The notes under the pieces: generated by a model
The model's input: only the letters and a program-made list of their open reading frames with translations
Told to the model about the DNA's origin: nothing
Databases searched by the model: none
Shown: positions 17,910 to 25,236 of the stretch, in pieces
How positions within the stretch are numbered: the first letter of the stretch is position 1
Layout: each line of letters starts with the position of its first letter
Position numbers and translations under genes: made by a program
Assembly: GCF_007785815.1 (NCBI RefSeq)
Contig: NZ_VNIM01000038.1
Span: 1 to 38,916 of the forward strand
DNA: 38,916 nt
Reading direction: 5' to 3'
Source of the DNA: Alterirhizorhabdus solaris
GTDB taxonomy: Bacteria > Pseudomonadota > Alphaproteobacteria > Sphingomonadales > Sphingomonadaceae

Positions 17910-20603
17910 ATGCGTCACCCGCGCCGCACGCCGCTCTTCAATTCCATGCCCAGCACGCCGGTGCTCGCCGCAATCATCGCCGCCGTCACGGCGGTCGCGG
18001 CGATGCCCGCACAGGCGCAGCAGACACCCGAACAGCGCGCGGCGGCGATCGTGGCGAAGATGACGCTGGAGGAAAAGGCCAGCCAGCTCATCAATACCGC
18101 CCCCGGTATCCCGCGGTTGAACGTGCCTGACTATCAGTGGTGGAGCGAGGCGCTGCACGGCTATGCCTTCCAGCCGCACGCGACCAACTTTCCCGAACCG
18201 ATCGGGCTGGCGGCATCGTTCGACGCGCCGCTCGTCAAGAACATCGCGGCGGCGATCGCGGTGGAGGGCACCGAGGCGAGCGACGCGATGGTGCGCGCGG
18301 GCAAGGCGCTCGAACTCGGCGCCGGGCGGACCTACTGGTCGCCCAACCTCAACATCTTCCGCGATCCGCGCTGGGGCCGCGGGCAGGAAACCTATGGCGA
18401 GGATCCGTTCCTCACCGCGCGGATGGGCGTCGCCTACGTCACCGGGCTGCAGGGGCCGAACCCGGACAAACCGCTGATCGTCGCCACGCCCAAGCATTAC
18501 GCGGTGCACAGCGGGCCTGAATCGACACGGCACACGGCGGACGTGACGGCATCGCTGCACGACATGCGCGATACCTACCTGCCGGCGTTCCGCGCCGCGG
18601 TGGTGGAGGGCAAGGCCGGATCGGTGATGTGCGCCTACAGCTCGATCAACGGCCAGCCAGCCTGCGCCAACACCTTCCTGATGCAGGATACTTTGCGCAA
18701 CGCCTGGGGCTTCAAGGGCACGGTGGTGTCCGATTGCGGCGCGGTGCGCGATATCTCGTCGGCGCACAAATATGCGCCCGACATGGTCGCCGGATCGGCG
18801 CTGGCGATCCGCGCCGGCATGAACGTGGAATGCGCGACCGAGAGCCTGTTCGACCGCAACAGCTTCGGCCAGTCGCTCAATTACGTGGACGCGGTGAAGA
18901 CCGGCAAGCTGACCGTTGCCGAACTGGACAGGGCGGTGACGCAGGGCCTTGCGCAGCGCATCCGCCTCGGCCTGTTCGATCGCGGCCCCGTGCCGGCGCC
19001 CAGCCCCTCGACGATCAACTCGCCCGCGCACCGTGCGCTCGCGCTCACCGCGGCCGACCGGTCGATGGTGCTGCTGAAGAACGACGGGGTGCTGCCGCTG
19101 GCGACGACCGGCGGCCTGAAGGTGGCGGTGATCGGCCCGCTGGCGGATTCGCGTCGCGTGCTGCGTGGCAACTATACCAACCGCGAGACGGCCGACCTGC
19201 CGTCGGTGCTCGACGGGCTGAAGGCGGCGCTGCCCGGCGCGCGGATCACCTATGTACCGGCCGGCGCCTCGATCACCGACGGCAATGTCGTACCGGCCTC
19301 GGCGCTCCGTACCGAGGACGGCAAGCCCGGCATGACCGTCAGCTACTATCCGCTCAAGCCCGACGGCAAGCCGGCGGCGACATCGCTGATGGCCAAGTTC
19401 GCGCATGCGATCACCGCACCGCTCGCCGACACCCCGGTCGCGACCCGGGTCGAGCCGATGGTCAGTGCCGAACTGTTCACCCAGCCGCTGCTGCCCGATG
19501 GCGGCAGGGTCGTCGCCAAGGGCTTCCTCGTCGCGCCGGAGACGGGCACCTACCGCGTCGGCGTGCGGACGATCTTCGGGTCGTTCAAGATCGGCGACAG
19601 GCCCGAGATCGCGATCAAGAACGGGTTCAACCCGGCGGTGATGCCGGTGTTCGAGACGGTCGATCTGAAGGCCGGCCAGCAATATCCGATCAGCGTCGGC
19701 ATCCAGGTGCCGGTGCTCCAGTTCGGCGAGCTGGACTGGCAGCGCATCTCCCGCACGCCCGAGGCGGATGTCGCGGCGGCGGCGAAGGATGCCGACGTGA
19801 TCGTCGCGGTCGTCGGCATCACCTCCACGCTGGAAAGCGAGGAGTCGTCGATCAAGCTGCCCGGGTTCAACGGCGGCGACCGGACGACGCTGGACCTGCC
19901 GGCGGACCAGATGAAGCTGCTCGCGGCGGCCAAGGCGACCGGCAAGCCGCTGGTGGTCATCAACATGAGCGGCAGCGCGATGAACCTCGAATGGGCCAAA
20001 CAGAACGCCAACGCCATCGTGCAGGCGTGGTATCCGGGCGAGGCCGGCGGGCTGGCGGTCGGCCGGACGATCGCCGGCGTCACCAATCCTGCGGGTCGCC
20101 TCCCCGTCACCTTCTATCGCGATATCAAGCAGTTGCCGGCCTTCGAGGATTTCGGGATGAAGGGGCGGACCTATCGTTACTTCACCGGGCAGCCGGTCTA
20201 TCCGTTCGGTTACGGGCTGAGCTACACGACGTTCACCTACGGGCCGGCGACGGCCCGGAGCAGCGGCAGCGCGGGCGGGATCGTGGTCGATGCCGATGTC
20301 GCGAACACCGGCAAGCGTGCCGGAGACACGGTGGCGCAGCTGTATCTCGGCTTCCCCGACGCGCCGGGCGTACCGCGTGTCGCGCTGCGGGGGTTCCAGC
20401 GGATCGCGCTGGCCGCCGGCGAAAAGCGCCGGGTGCGGTTCGAGCTGACCCCGCGCGATCTCGCTTCCGTGTCGCCGGACGGTCAAATCCAAGTCGTAGC
20501 AGGGAAATACCGCATCTACGTCGGCGGCGAACAGCCCGACCTCTCCGGGCCAGCGACGTTCGCCACGCGCACCGTGACGAAGACGCTGCCCCTGCCGAAC
20601 TGA
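17910..20603 (+). CDS. Secreted glycoside hydrolase family 3 protein, probable beta-xylosidase
   Basis: Cleaves terminal beta-linked sugars from oligosaccharides outside the cytosol. I chose the ATG at 17910 (897 residues) because AAAGAGG lies just upstream and a signal peptide ending AMPAQAQ|QT starts there; an ATG at 17868 overlapping the epimerase stop would add 14 residues. The GH3 N-terminal barrel has WWSEALHGYA, GRGQETYGEDPFL, PKHYAVH with Lys195-His196, and VVSDCGAV with nucleophile Asp275. The second sandwich domain follows, interrupted at about 470-610 by a PA14-like insertion (PETGTYRVGVRTIFGSFKI). The C-terminus is a fibronectin III-like domain. The WWSEALHG form is typical of xylosidase/arabinosidase-type GH3 enzymes, which fits the xylose locus. 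Beta-glucosidase activity is the alternative. Confidence 0.9.
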   Translation: MRHPRRTPLFNSMPSTPVLAAIIAAVTAVAAMPAQAQQTPEQRAAAIVAKMTLEEKASQLINTAPGIPRLNVPDYQWWSEALHGYAFQPHATNFPEPIGLAASFDAPLVKNIAAAIAVEGTEASDAMVRAGKALELGAGRTYWSPNLNIFRDPRWGRGQETYGEDPFLTARMGVAYVTGLQGPNPDKPLIVATPKHYAVHSGPESTRHTADVTASLHDMRDTYLPAFRAAVVEGKAGSVMCAYSSINGQPACANTFLMQDTLRNAWGFKGTVVSDCGAVRDISSAHKYAPDMVAGSALAIRAGMNVECATESLFDRNSFGQSLNYVDAVKTGKLTVAELDRAVTQGLAQRIRLGLFDRGPVPAPSPSTINSPAHRALALTAADRSMVLLKNDGVLPLATTGGLKVAVIGPLADSRRVLRGNYTNRETADLPSVLDGLKAALPGARITYVPAGASITDGNVVPASALRTEDGKPGMTVSYYPLKPDGKPAATSLMAKFAHAITAPLADTPVATRVEPMVSAELFTQPLLPDGGRVVAKGFLVAPETGTYRVGVRTIFGSFKIGDRPEIAIKNGFNPAVMPVFETVDLKAGQQYPISVGIQVPVLQFGELDWQRISRTPEADVAAAAKDADVIVAVVGITSTLESEESSIKLPGFNGGDRTTLDLPADQMKLLAAAKATGKPLVVINMSGSAMNLEWAKQNANAIVQAWYPGEAGGLAVGRTIAGVTNPAGRLPVTFYRDIKQLPAFEDFGMKGRTYRYFTGQPVYPFGYGLSYTTFTYGPATARSSGSAGGIVVDADVANTGKRAGDTVAQLYLGFPDAPGVPRVALRGFQRIALAAGEKRRVRFELTPRDLASVSPDGQIQVVAGKYRIYVGGEQPDLSGPATFATRTVTKTLPLPN

Positions 20604-20617
20604 GGACGGCGGATCGG

Positions 20618-20642
20618 TGTCGGCGAGTCGCCTGCCGACACG
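20618..20642 (+). terminator. Hairpin 14 bp after the xylosidase gene
   Basis: GTGTCGGC (20618-20625) and GCCGACAC (20635-20642) form a perfect 8-bp stem with a 9-base loop. No T-run follows, so intrinsic termination is uncertain. The position directly after the last gene of the xylose unit suggests transcript end formation or protection. Confidence 0.45.
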
Positions 20643-20653
20643 TTGCAAGCCGG

Positions 20654-20692
20654 ATCGCCTCGAACGCCGCATCCCGGCGATCGAGGCGATCA
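20654..20692. repeat. Long near-perfect inverted repeat next to the recombinase remnant
   Basis: GATCGCCTCGA (20654-20664) pairs with TCGAGGCGATC (20682-20692). After one A-A mismatch, CGCCG (20666-20670) pairs with CGGCG (20676-20680) around the loop CATCC. This gives 16 pairs in a 17-position stem, far more than a usual terminator. It lies between the xylose unit and the recombinase fragment. It may be a REP-like intergenic palindrome, a terminator, or an end structure of the lost element. Confidence 0.55.
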
Positions 20693-20780
20693 CGGTGTGT
20701 CGCTCCGGATGCACGAGGCTGACGCCGATGCGCGACGACGGTGCTTGGTCCGCGCGGAACGGGTGCCGGTTTCGGGGCGG

Positions 20781-21632
20781 ATGACGACTTTAGAGGGTTT
20801 TTATGGCGTTGAGCAGGCCGCCACGGCGATGGCTGTGGCCAAGGCGGCGCCCAGGGTCACGCCACCACGGGTCACGAACGGTCCAACGCTGCTTACCGGC
20901 ATCCTGCGCTGCGGCGCACCGGATTGCGCCGCCGGCATGACAATCCGCACCGGCAAGTCCGGCCAGTATGTCTACTATGCCTGCAATGCGAAGCTCACCG
21001 CCGGCGCCGGGCGCTGCGAGACACGCGCGATTCGGCAGGACGAACTCGACGCTATCGTCCTTTCCGTCCTGACCGACCGCATCCTGCGGCGGGAGCGGCT
21101 GACGGAACTGCTGCACGCGGTGCTGGAGAGGTCCGATGCTGCAGATACACAGCGCCTTAAGGATCTCGATCGCGTCCGGCGGGAGAAGGCTGCGGCGGAA
21201 ACGCGGATGCGCCGCTTGCTCGAGATGGTCGAGGAGGGCCTGATGTCCCCCAAGGATACGGTGTTCGCGGAGCGTCTAGCCCAACACCGTCAAAACATTG
21301 CGCAGCTCGACGCTACCGAGCGTAGCTTGTCGCTGCAACTTGCACGACGCTCACGCCGAATCGACGCAGACACCGTTGCCAGGTTTGGCAAGGCGATCTG
21401 CGAGCATTTGAAGGGCGACAACCCGGCCCTGCGCAAAGCTTATGTCCGGCTGCTGATCGATAGCGTCACCGTAAACAACGATATCATCCATATCCAGGGC
21501 AGCAAGTGCGCGCTGGAAACCGCAGTTGTGCGAAACGGCAATGCGGCCACACCAATGGTGCCCGGCTTTGACCGAAAGTGGTGCCCAGAAGAGGACTCGA
21601 ACCTCCACGACCTTGCGATCGCCAGCACCTGA
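20781..21632 (+). pseudogene. C-terminal remnant of a large serine recombinase
   Basis: Family similarity begins near 20805 and covers only the back half of a large serine recombinase. It shows the PRVTPPRVTNGPTLLTGI lead-in, a zinc beta-ribbon (Cys44, Cys49, Cys68, Cys79 counted from ATG 20781; the first pair is C-x4-C rather than the usual C-x2-C), a coiled-coil-rich helical region at about 105-190, and the terminal ALRKAYVRLLIDSVTV strand. The catalytic resolvase domain with its serine and the DNA-binding recombinase domain are missing, so the protein cannot recombine DNA. The frame then runs antisense through the 3' half of tRNA-Leu, which encodes the last 17 residues (WCPEEDSNLH...) and the stop. 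I infer the remains of an element integrated at this tRNA, with the front half lost by deletion. Confidence 0.8.
21579..21632. other. Candidate attachment site within the 3' half of tRNA-Leu
   Basis: The recombinase remnant's frame crosses into the tRNA at the CCA and continues to a stop lying over the anticodon. Integrases often sit beside the tRNA used as attB, so this shared segment is the likely att core. No second copy of the tRNA 3' end was seen in the window, which agrees with loss of the rest of the element. Exact core boundaries cannot be set. Confidence 0.4.
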
Positions 21633-21665
21633 AGCTGGTGCGTCTACCAATTCCGCCATCTGGGC
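21579..21665 (-). tRNA. tRNA-Leu (anticodon CAG)
   Basis: Reading the minus strand, acceptor GCCCAGA (5' end at 21665) pairs with TCTGGGC. The D-arm GGCGGAATTGGTAGACGC is typical of leucine tRNAs. The anticodon arm is CCAGC-TTCAGGT-GCTGG with anticodon CAG at 21631-21629. A long variable arm GGCGATCGCAAGGTC and the T-arm GAGGTTCGAGTCCTC follow. The 3' CCA (21581-21579) is encoded after discriminator A. The total of 87 nt and the long variable arm fit a class II tRNA. Its 3' half overlaps, antisense, the frame of the recombinase remnant. Confidence 0.97.
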
Positions 21666-21769
21666 ACGGGGTAGGAGGGCGCCTTTAGGGGAGGGTGTCG
21701 GAGCTTGTCAACAGCGTCGGCGATGGTGCATTGCGAAATTCACGAAACGATCGAAACGGGAAGCATGGC

Positions 21770-22711
21770 ATGGATCGGCTGGTGACGCTGTTCGGCGGCG
21801 GGGGGTTCCTCGGCCGCTACGTCGCGCAGGAGCTGCTGCGCGGCGGCGCGCGGATTCGCGTGGTGGAACGGGATCCGCGCAAGGCGTGGTTCCTCAAACC
21901 GCTGGGCGGCCTGGGCCAGACCCAGTTCGCCGCCGCCGACATCACCGACGCGCACGGCGTGGCCCGCGCGATCGCCGGGTCGGACGCGGTGGTGAACCTC
22001 GTCGGCATCTTGAAGGGGCGATTCGAGCGGATCCACGTTCAGGGCGCGCGCAACGTGGCGGAGGCAGCTGCCGCCACCGGCGCGGGCGCGCTGGTGCAGA
22101 TCTCGGCGATCGGCGCCGATGCGGAATCGCCCTCGGCCTATGGTCGTAGCAAGGGCGAGGGCGAGGCCGCCGTGCGCGCCGCCTTCCCCACCGCCACGAT
22201 CGTCCGCCCGTCGATCCTGTTCGGGCCGGAGGATCAGTTCGTCAATCGCTTCGCTGGGCTGGCGCAGAAGCTGCCGGTGCTGCCGGTGATCCGCGGCACG
22301 GCGAAGTTCCAGCCCGCGTTCGTGGCCGATGCGGCCCGGGCGATCGCGGCGGCGGCGCTCGACCCTGCGACGCACGGCGGCAACACCTACGAGCTGGGCG
22401 GCCCGCAGGTCATCACGATGCGCGAGCTGAACGAGTGGATCTCCACGACCATCGGCCGCGCCCCCTCGATCGTGGACATACCGGACGAGATGTCGCGCCT
22501 GATGACCAAGGTGGGCGGCGGGCTGTGGGGCGCGCCGATGACGTTCGACCAGTGGCTGATGCTGAGCCGCGACAATGTGGTGGCGCCCGGCGCACACGGG
22601 GTCGAGGCGTTCGGCATCGCCCCTACCCCGCTCGCCACCGTCGCGCCGCGCTGGCTGGTGCGCTATCGCCGCCACGGCCGCTTCGCCAAGGCGGCGCACC
22701 CGGTCGCCTGA
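21770..22711 (+). CDS. Complex I NDUFA9-like NAD(P)-binding protein (atypical SDR)
   Basis: A 313-residue Rossmann protein of the atypical short-chain dehydrogenase type related to mitochondrial NDUFA9. The start MDRLVTLFGGGGFLGRYV carries the nucleotide-binding GGGGFLG loop. It is followed by VRVVERDP-like and NLVGIL segments, VQISAIGADAESPSAYGRSKGEGE with the altered Tyr-x3-Lys (YGRSK), and RPSILFGPEDQFVNRF, all usual in this family. The ATG at 21770 is preceded by GGGAAG; longer frames back to 21695 begin inside the tRNA leader. In alphaproteobacteria these proteins are thought to act as structural or assembly subunits of NADH dehydrogenase or as quinone-biosynthesis accessories, which I cannot resolve. 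It lies 80 bp before uppP. Confidence 0.85.
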   Translation: MDRLVTLFGGGGFLGRYVAQELLRGGARIRVVERDPRKAWFLKPLGGLGQTQFAAADITDAHGVARAIAGSDAVVNLVGILKGRFERIHVQGARNVAEAAAATGAGALVQISAIGADAESPSAYGRSKGEGEAAVRAAFPTATIVRPSILFGPEDQFVNRFAGLAQKLPVLPVIRGTAKFQPAFVADAARAIAAAALDPATHGGNTYELGGPQVITMRELNEWISTTIGRAPSIVDIPDEMSRLMTKVGGGLWGAPMTFDQWLMLSRDNVVAPGAHGVEAFGIAPTPLATVAPRWLVRYRRHGRFAKAAHPVA

Positions 22712-22791
22712 CGCGACACCCGCCGACACCGACCGCCGCCGCGCCACCCGGGCCGGCGGCATGCCACGCGCGCCGATCTTAGGGTATCGTC

Positions 22792-23595
22792 ATGGGTCCA
22801 TCGCTTCTCGTCATCATCCTGCTCGGCATCGTCGAGGGGCTGACCGAATTCATCCCGGTCTCCTCCACCGGCCATCTGGTGCTGGCGGGTGAGCTGCTCG
22901 GCTTCCATGGCGCCGGGTCAGCCACGTTCGACATCGTGATCCAGCTCGGCGCGATCCTGGCGGTGGTGGTGCTGTATTTCCGCCGCTTCACCGGGGTGGC
23001 GGCCGGGCTGCTGCGGCGCGATGCCGGGGCGATCGCCTTCACCCGCAACCTGCTGCTCGGCTTCCTGCCGGCGGTGGCGATCGGGCTCGTCGTGTACAAG
23101 GCGATCAAGGCGATGATGGAGACGCCGGTGATCGTGGCGGTGGCGCTGATCGCGGGCGGCGTCGCCATCCTGGTGATCGAGCGGCTGGTGAAGCAGCCGC
23201 GCGTGTTCAGCGTGGAGGCGATGAGCTGGCGGACGTCGCTCGGCATCGGCGTGATCCAGTGCCTGTCGATGATCCCGGGGATCAGCCGCTCGGGCGCGAC
23301 GATCATGGGCGCGCTGACGCTGGGGGTGGAGCGCAAGACGGCGGCGGAATACAGCTTCTTCCTCGCCGTGCCGGTCATGCTCGCCGCCTCCGCCAAGGAA
23401 TTGTGGGAGCAGCGGGATGCGCTGGGCGGCAACGACTGGGGGGCGATCGCGCTCGGCTTCGTCGTGTCGTTCGTGGTGGCGCTGGTGGTGATCCGCCTGT
23501 TCATCCGTATCGTGTCGAAGCACGGTTTCGCGCCGTTCGCCTGGTACCGCATCGTCGTCGGCACGGCGGCGTTGATCTGGCTTCTGGTACGATAG
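22792..23595 (+). CDS. uppP: Undecaprenyl-diphosphatase
   Basis: An inner-membrane enzyme that dephosphorylates undecaprenyl pyrophosphate to recycle the lipid carrier for peptidoglycan and other surface polymers; overproduction is known to raise bacitracin tolerance. The protein has 267 residues, the usual length. Both family signatures are intact: [14 protein letters not shown] (15-28) with its acidic and serine/histidine residues, and PGISRSG (162-168) with the key Arg166. About eight hydrophobic segments are visible. It follows the NDUFA9-like gene in the same direction. Confidence 0.95.
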   Translation: MGPSLLVIILLGIVEGLTEFIPVSSTGHLVLAGELLGFHGAGSATFDIVIQLGAILAVVVLYFRRFTGVAAGLLRRDAGAIAFTRNLLLGFLPAVAIGLVVYKAIKAMMETPVIVAVALIAGGVAILVIERLVKQPRVFSVEAMSWRTSLGIGVIQCLSMIPGISRSGATIMGALTLGVERKTAAEYSFFLAVPVMLAASAKELWEQRDALGGNDWGAIALGFVVSFVVALVVIRLFIRIVSKHGFAPFAWYRIVVGTAALIWLLVR

Positions 23596-23664
23596 GGCCG
23601 TAGCGGACGTACATGATGCCGCGCCGGAACGTGAGAATGGATCGCAAGTACCGAGCACTGCTTT

Positions 23665-23687
23665 ATAGGTCACGATGGCTTACCTAT
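23665..23687. promoter_or_regulatory. Inverted repeat upstream of gltD
   Basis: ATAGGT (23665-23670) and ACCTAT (23682-23687) are perfect inverse copies separated by 11 bases, 63 bp before the gltD start. The surrounding stretch is less GC-rich than the rest, and TTAATAC at 23724-23730 could be a -10 region. A regulator site for the glutamate synthase unit is possible, but no -35 at good spacing is seen. Confidence 0.3.
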
Positions 23688-23750
23688 CGGCAGATTTGTG
23701 CGTGACTTGGCCTTTCTGTCGCGTTAATACGTGCGGCAGGGAGACTTTTG

Positions 23751-25208
23751 ATGGCCGAGAACCCGATGTTGTCGTTCGTCCGTGTGGGGCAGGATTATCC
23801 TGCCAAGCGCGATGCAGAACTGCGTAACGACGATTTCCGCGAGATTTCGGATCGCTATGCCATCGCCAAGGCAGAGGAACAGTCGTCGCGCTGTTCGCAG
23901 TGCGGGGTGCCTTATTGCTCCACCCACTGCCCGCTCCACAACCATATCCCGGACTGGCTGCGTCTGACCGCCGAGGGGCGGCTGCGCGAAGCCTATGAGT
24001 TGAGCAACGCCACCTCCACCATGCCCGAGATCTGCGGCCGCATTTGTCCGCAGGACCGGCTGTGCGAGGGCAATTGCGTCATCGAGTTCTCCGGCCACGG
24101 CGCCGTCACGATCGGCTCGGTCGAGAAATTCATTACCGACACCGCATGGGAGCAGGGCTGGGTCGAGCCGATCCGCCCGCTGGCCGATCGGGGACAGTCG
24201 ATCGGCGTGATCGGCGCGGGGCCGGCCGGCCTCACCACCGCCGAGCTGATGCGGGCACGCGGCTACGAGGTGCATGTGTACGACCGGCACGATCGCGCCG
24301 GCGGCCTGCTGACCTATGGCATCCCCGGCTTCAAGCTGGAGAAGGAGATCGTCATGCGCCGCGTGGCGCGGCTGGAAGCGGCGGGGATCACCTTCCATTA
24401 CGGCTTCGCGGTCGGCAGCGATGCCACGCTGGCCCAACTGCGCGAGAAGCATGACGCGCTGCTGATCGCCACGGGGGTGTACAAGCCGCGTGCGATCAAG
24501 GCGCCGGGCGTGGGTGTCGGCGGTGTCGTCGATGCGCTCGATTATCTCACCGCCTCCAACCGCAAGGGGTTCGGCGATGCCGTGCCCGCGTTCGACGACG
24601 GCAGCCTTGATGCGGCCGGCAAGAACGTGGTCGTGATCGGTGGCGGCGATACGGCGATGGATTGCGTCCGCACCGCCGTGCGCCAAGGTGCCAGGTCGGT
24701 GAAGTGCCTGTATCGCCGCGACCGCGCGAACATGCCCGGCTCGCAGCGCGAGACGAAGAATGCCGAAGAGGAAGGCGTCGAGTTCGTCTGGCTCTCCGCG
24801 CCCGAGGCGTTCGACGGCGACGGCCAGGTCAGCGGCGTGCGGGCCGCCAAGATGCGGCTGGGTGCACCCGACGCCTCCGGTCGCCGCGCACCCGAGGCGC
24901 ATCCGGGCAGCGAGTTCCGTCTCGATGCCGATCTCGTCATCAAGGCGCTCGGCTTCGATGCGGAGGATCTGCCCAAGCTGTTCGGCGCGGACGATCTGTC
25001 GGTCACGCGCTGGGGCACGCTCCGCATCGACCACAAGACGATGCAGACCAGCCTCGACGGCGTGTTCGCCGCCGGTGACATCGTGCGCGGCGCCAGCCTC
25101 GTCGTCTGGGCGATCCGCGACGGTCGCGATGTGGCGGAACGGATGCACCTGTATTTGAAGGCGAAGGCCAAGGCGGCACCCCCGCTGCGTGAAGCCGTCG
25201 CCGCCTGA
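23751..25208 (+). CDS. gltD: Glutamate synthase (NADPH) small subunit
   Basis: The FAD- and NADPH-binding beta subunit that delivers electrons to GltB for making glutamate from glutamine and 2-oxoglutarate. The protein has 485 residues starting at an ATG with GGGAG seven bases upstream. The N-terminal adaptor carries cysteines for two [4Fe-4S] clusters (CSQCGVPYCSTHC at 48-60 and CGRICPQDRLCEGNC at 95-109). FAD binding is at GVIGAGPAGL (beginning at residue 152), with GGLLTYGIPGFKL, and NADPH binding at VVVIGGGDTAMDC. The final ATGDIVRGASLVVWAI-type segment appears as AAGDIVRGASLVVWAI. gltB follows 28 bp downstream, so the order is gltD-gltB. Confidence 0.96.
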   Translation: MAENPMLSFVRVGQDYPAKRDAELRNDDFREISDRYAIAKAEEQSSRCSQCGVPYCSTHCPLHNHIPDWLRLTAEGRLREAYELSNATSTMPEICGRICPQDRLCEGNCVIEFSGHGAVTIGSVEKFITDTAWEQGWVEPIRPLADRGQSIGVIGAGPAGLTTAELMRARGYEVHVYDRHDRAGGLLTYGIPGFKLEKEIVMRRVARLEAAGITFHYGFAVGSDATLAQLREKHDALLIATGVYKPRAIKAPGVGVGGVVDALDYLTASNRKGFGDAVPAFDDGSLDAAGKNVVVIGGGDTAMDCVRTAVRQGARSVKCLYRRDRANMPGSQRETKNAEEEGVEFVWLSAPEAFDGDGQVSGVRAAKMRLGAPDASGRRAPEAHPGSEFRLDADLVIKALGFDAEDLPKLFGADDLSVTRWGTLRIDHKTMQTSLDGVFAAGDIVRGASLVVWAIRDGRDVAERMHLYLKAKAKAAPPLREAVAA

Positions 25209-25236
25209 ACGATCACCCTGCGAAGGGACTACGACC

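Noticed and set aside
17850-20714. Minus-strand open frame of 954 codons opposite the GH3 gene
   Set aside because: It is a shadow of the xylosidase gene, with low-complexity Arg/His/Ala composition and no recognisable fold.
20781-21632. Functional integrase of an intact mobile element
   Set aside because: The catalytic resolvase domain is missing, no cargo genes lie around it, and no second att copy is present in the window.
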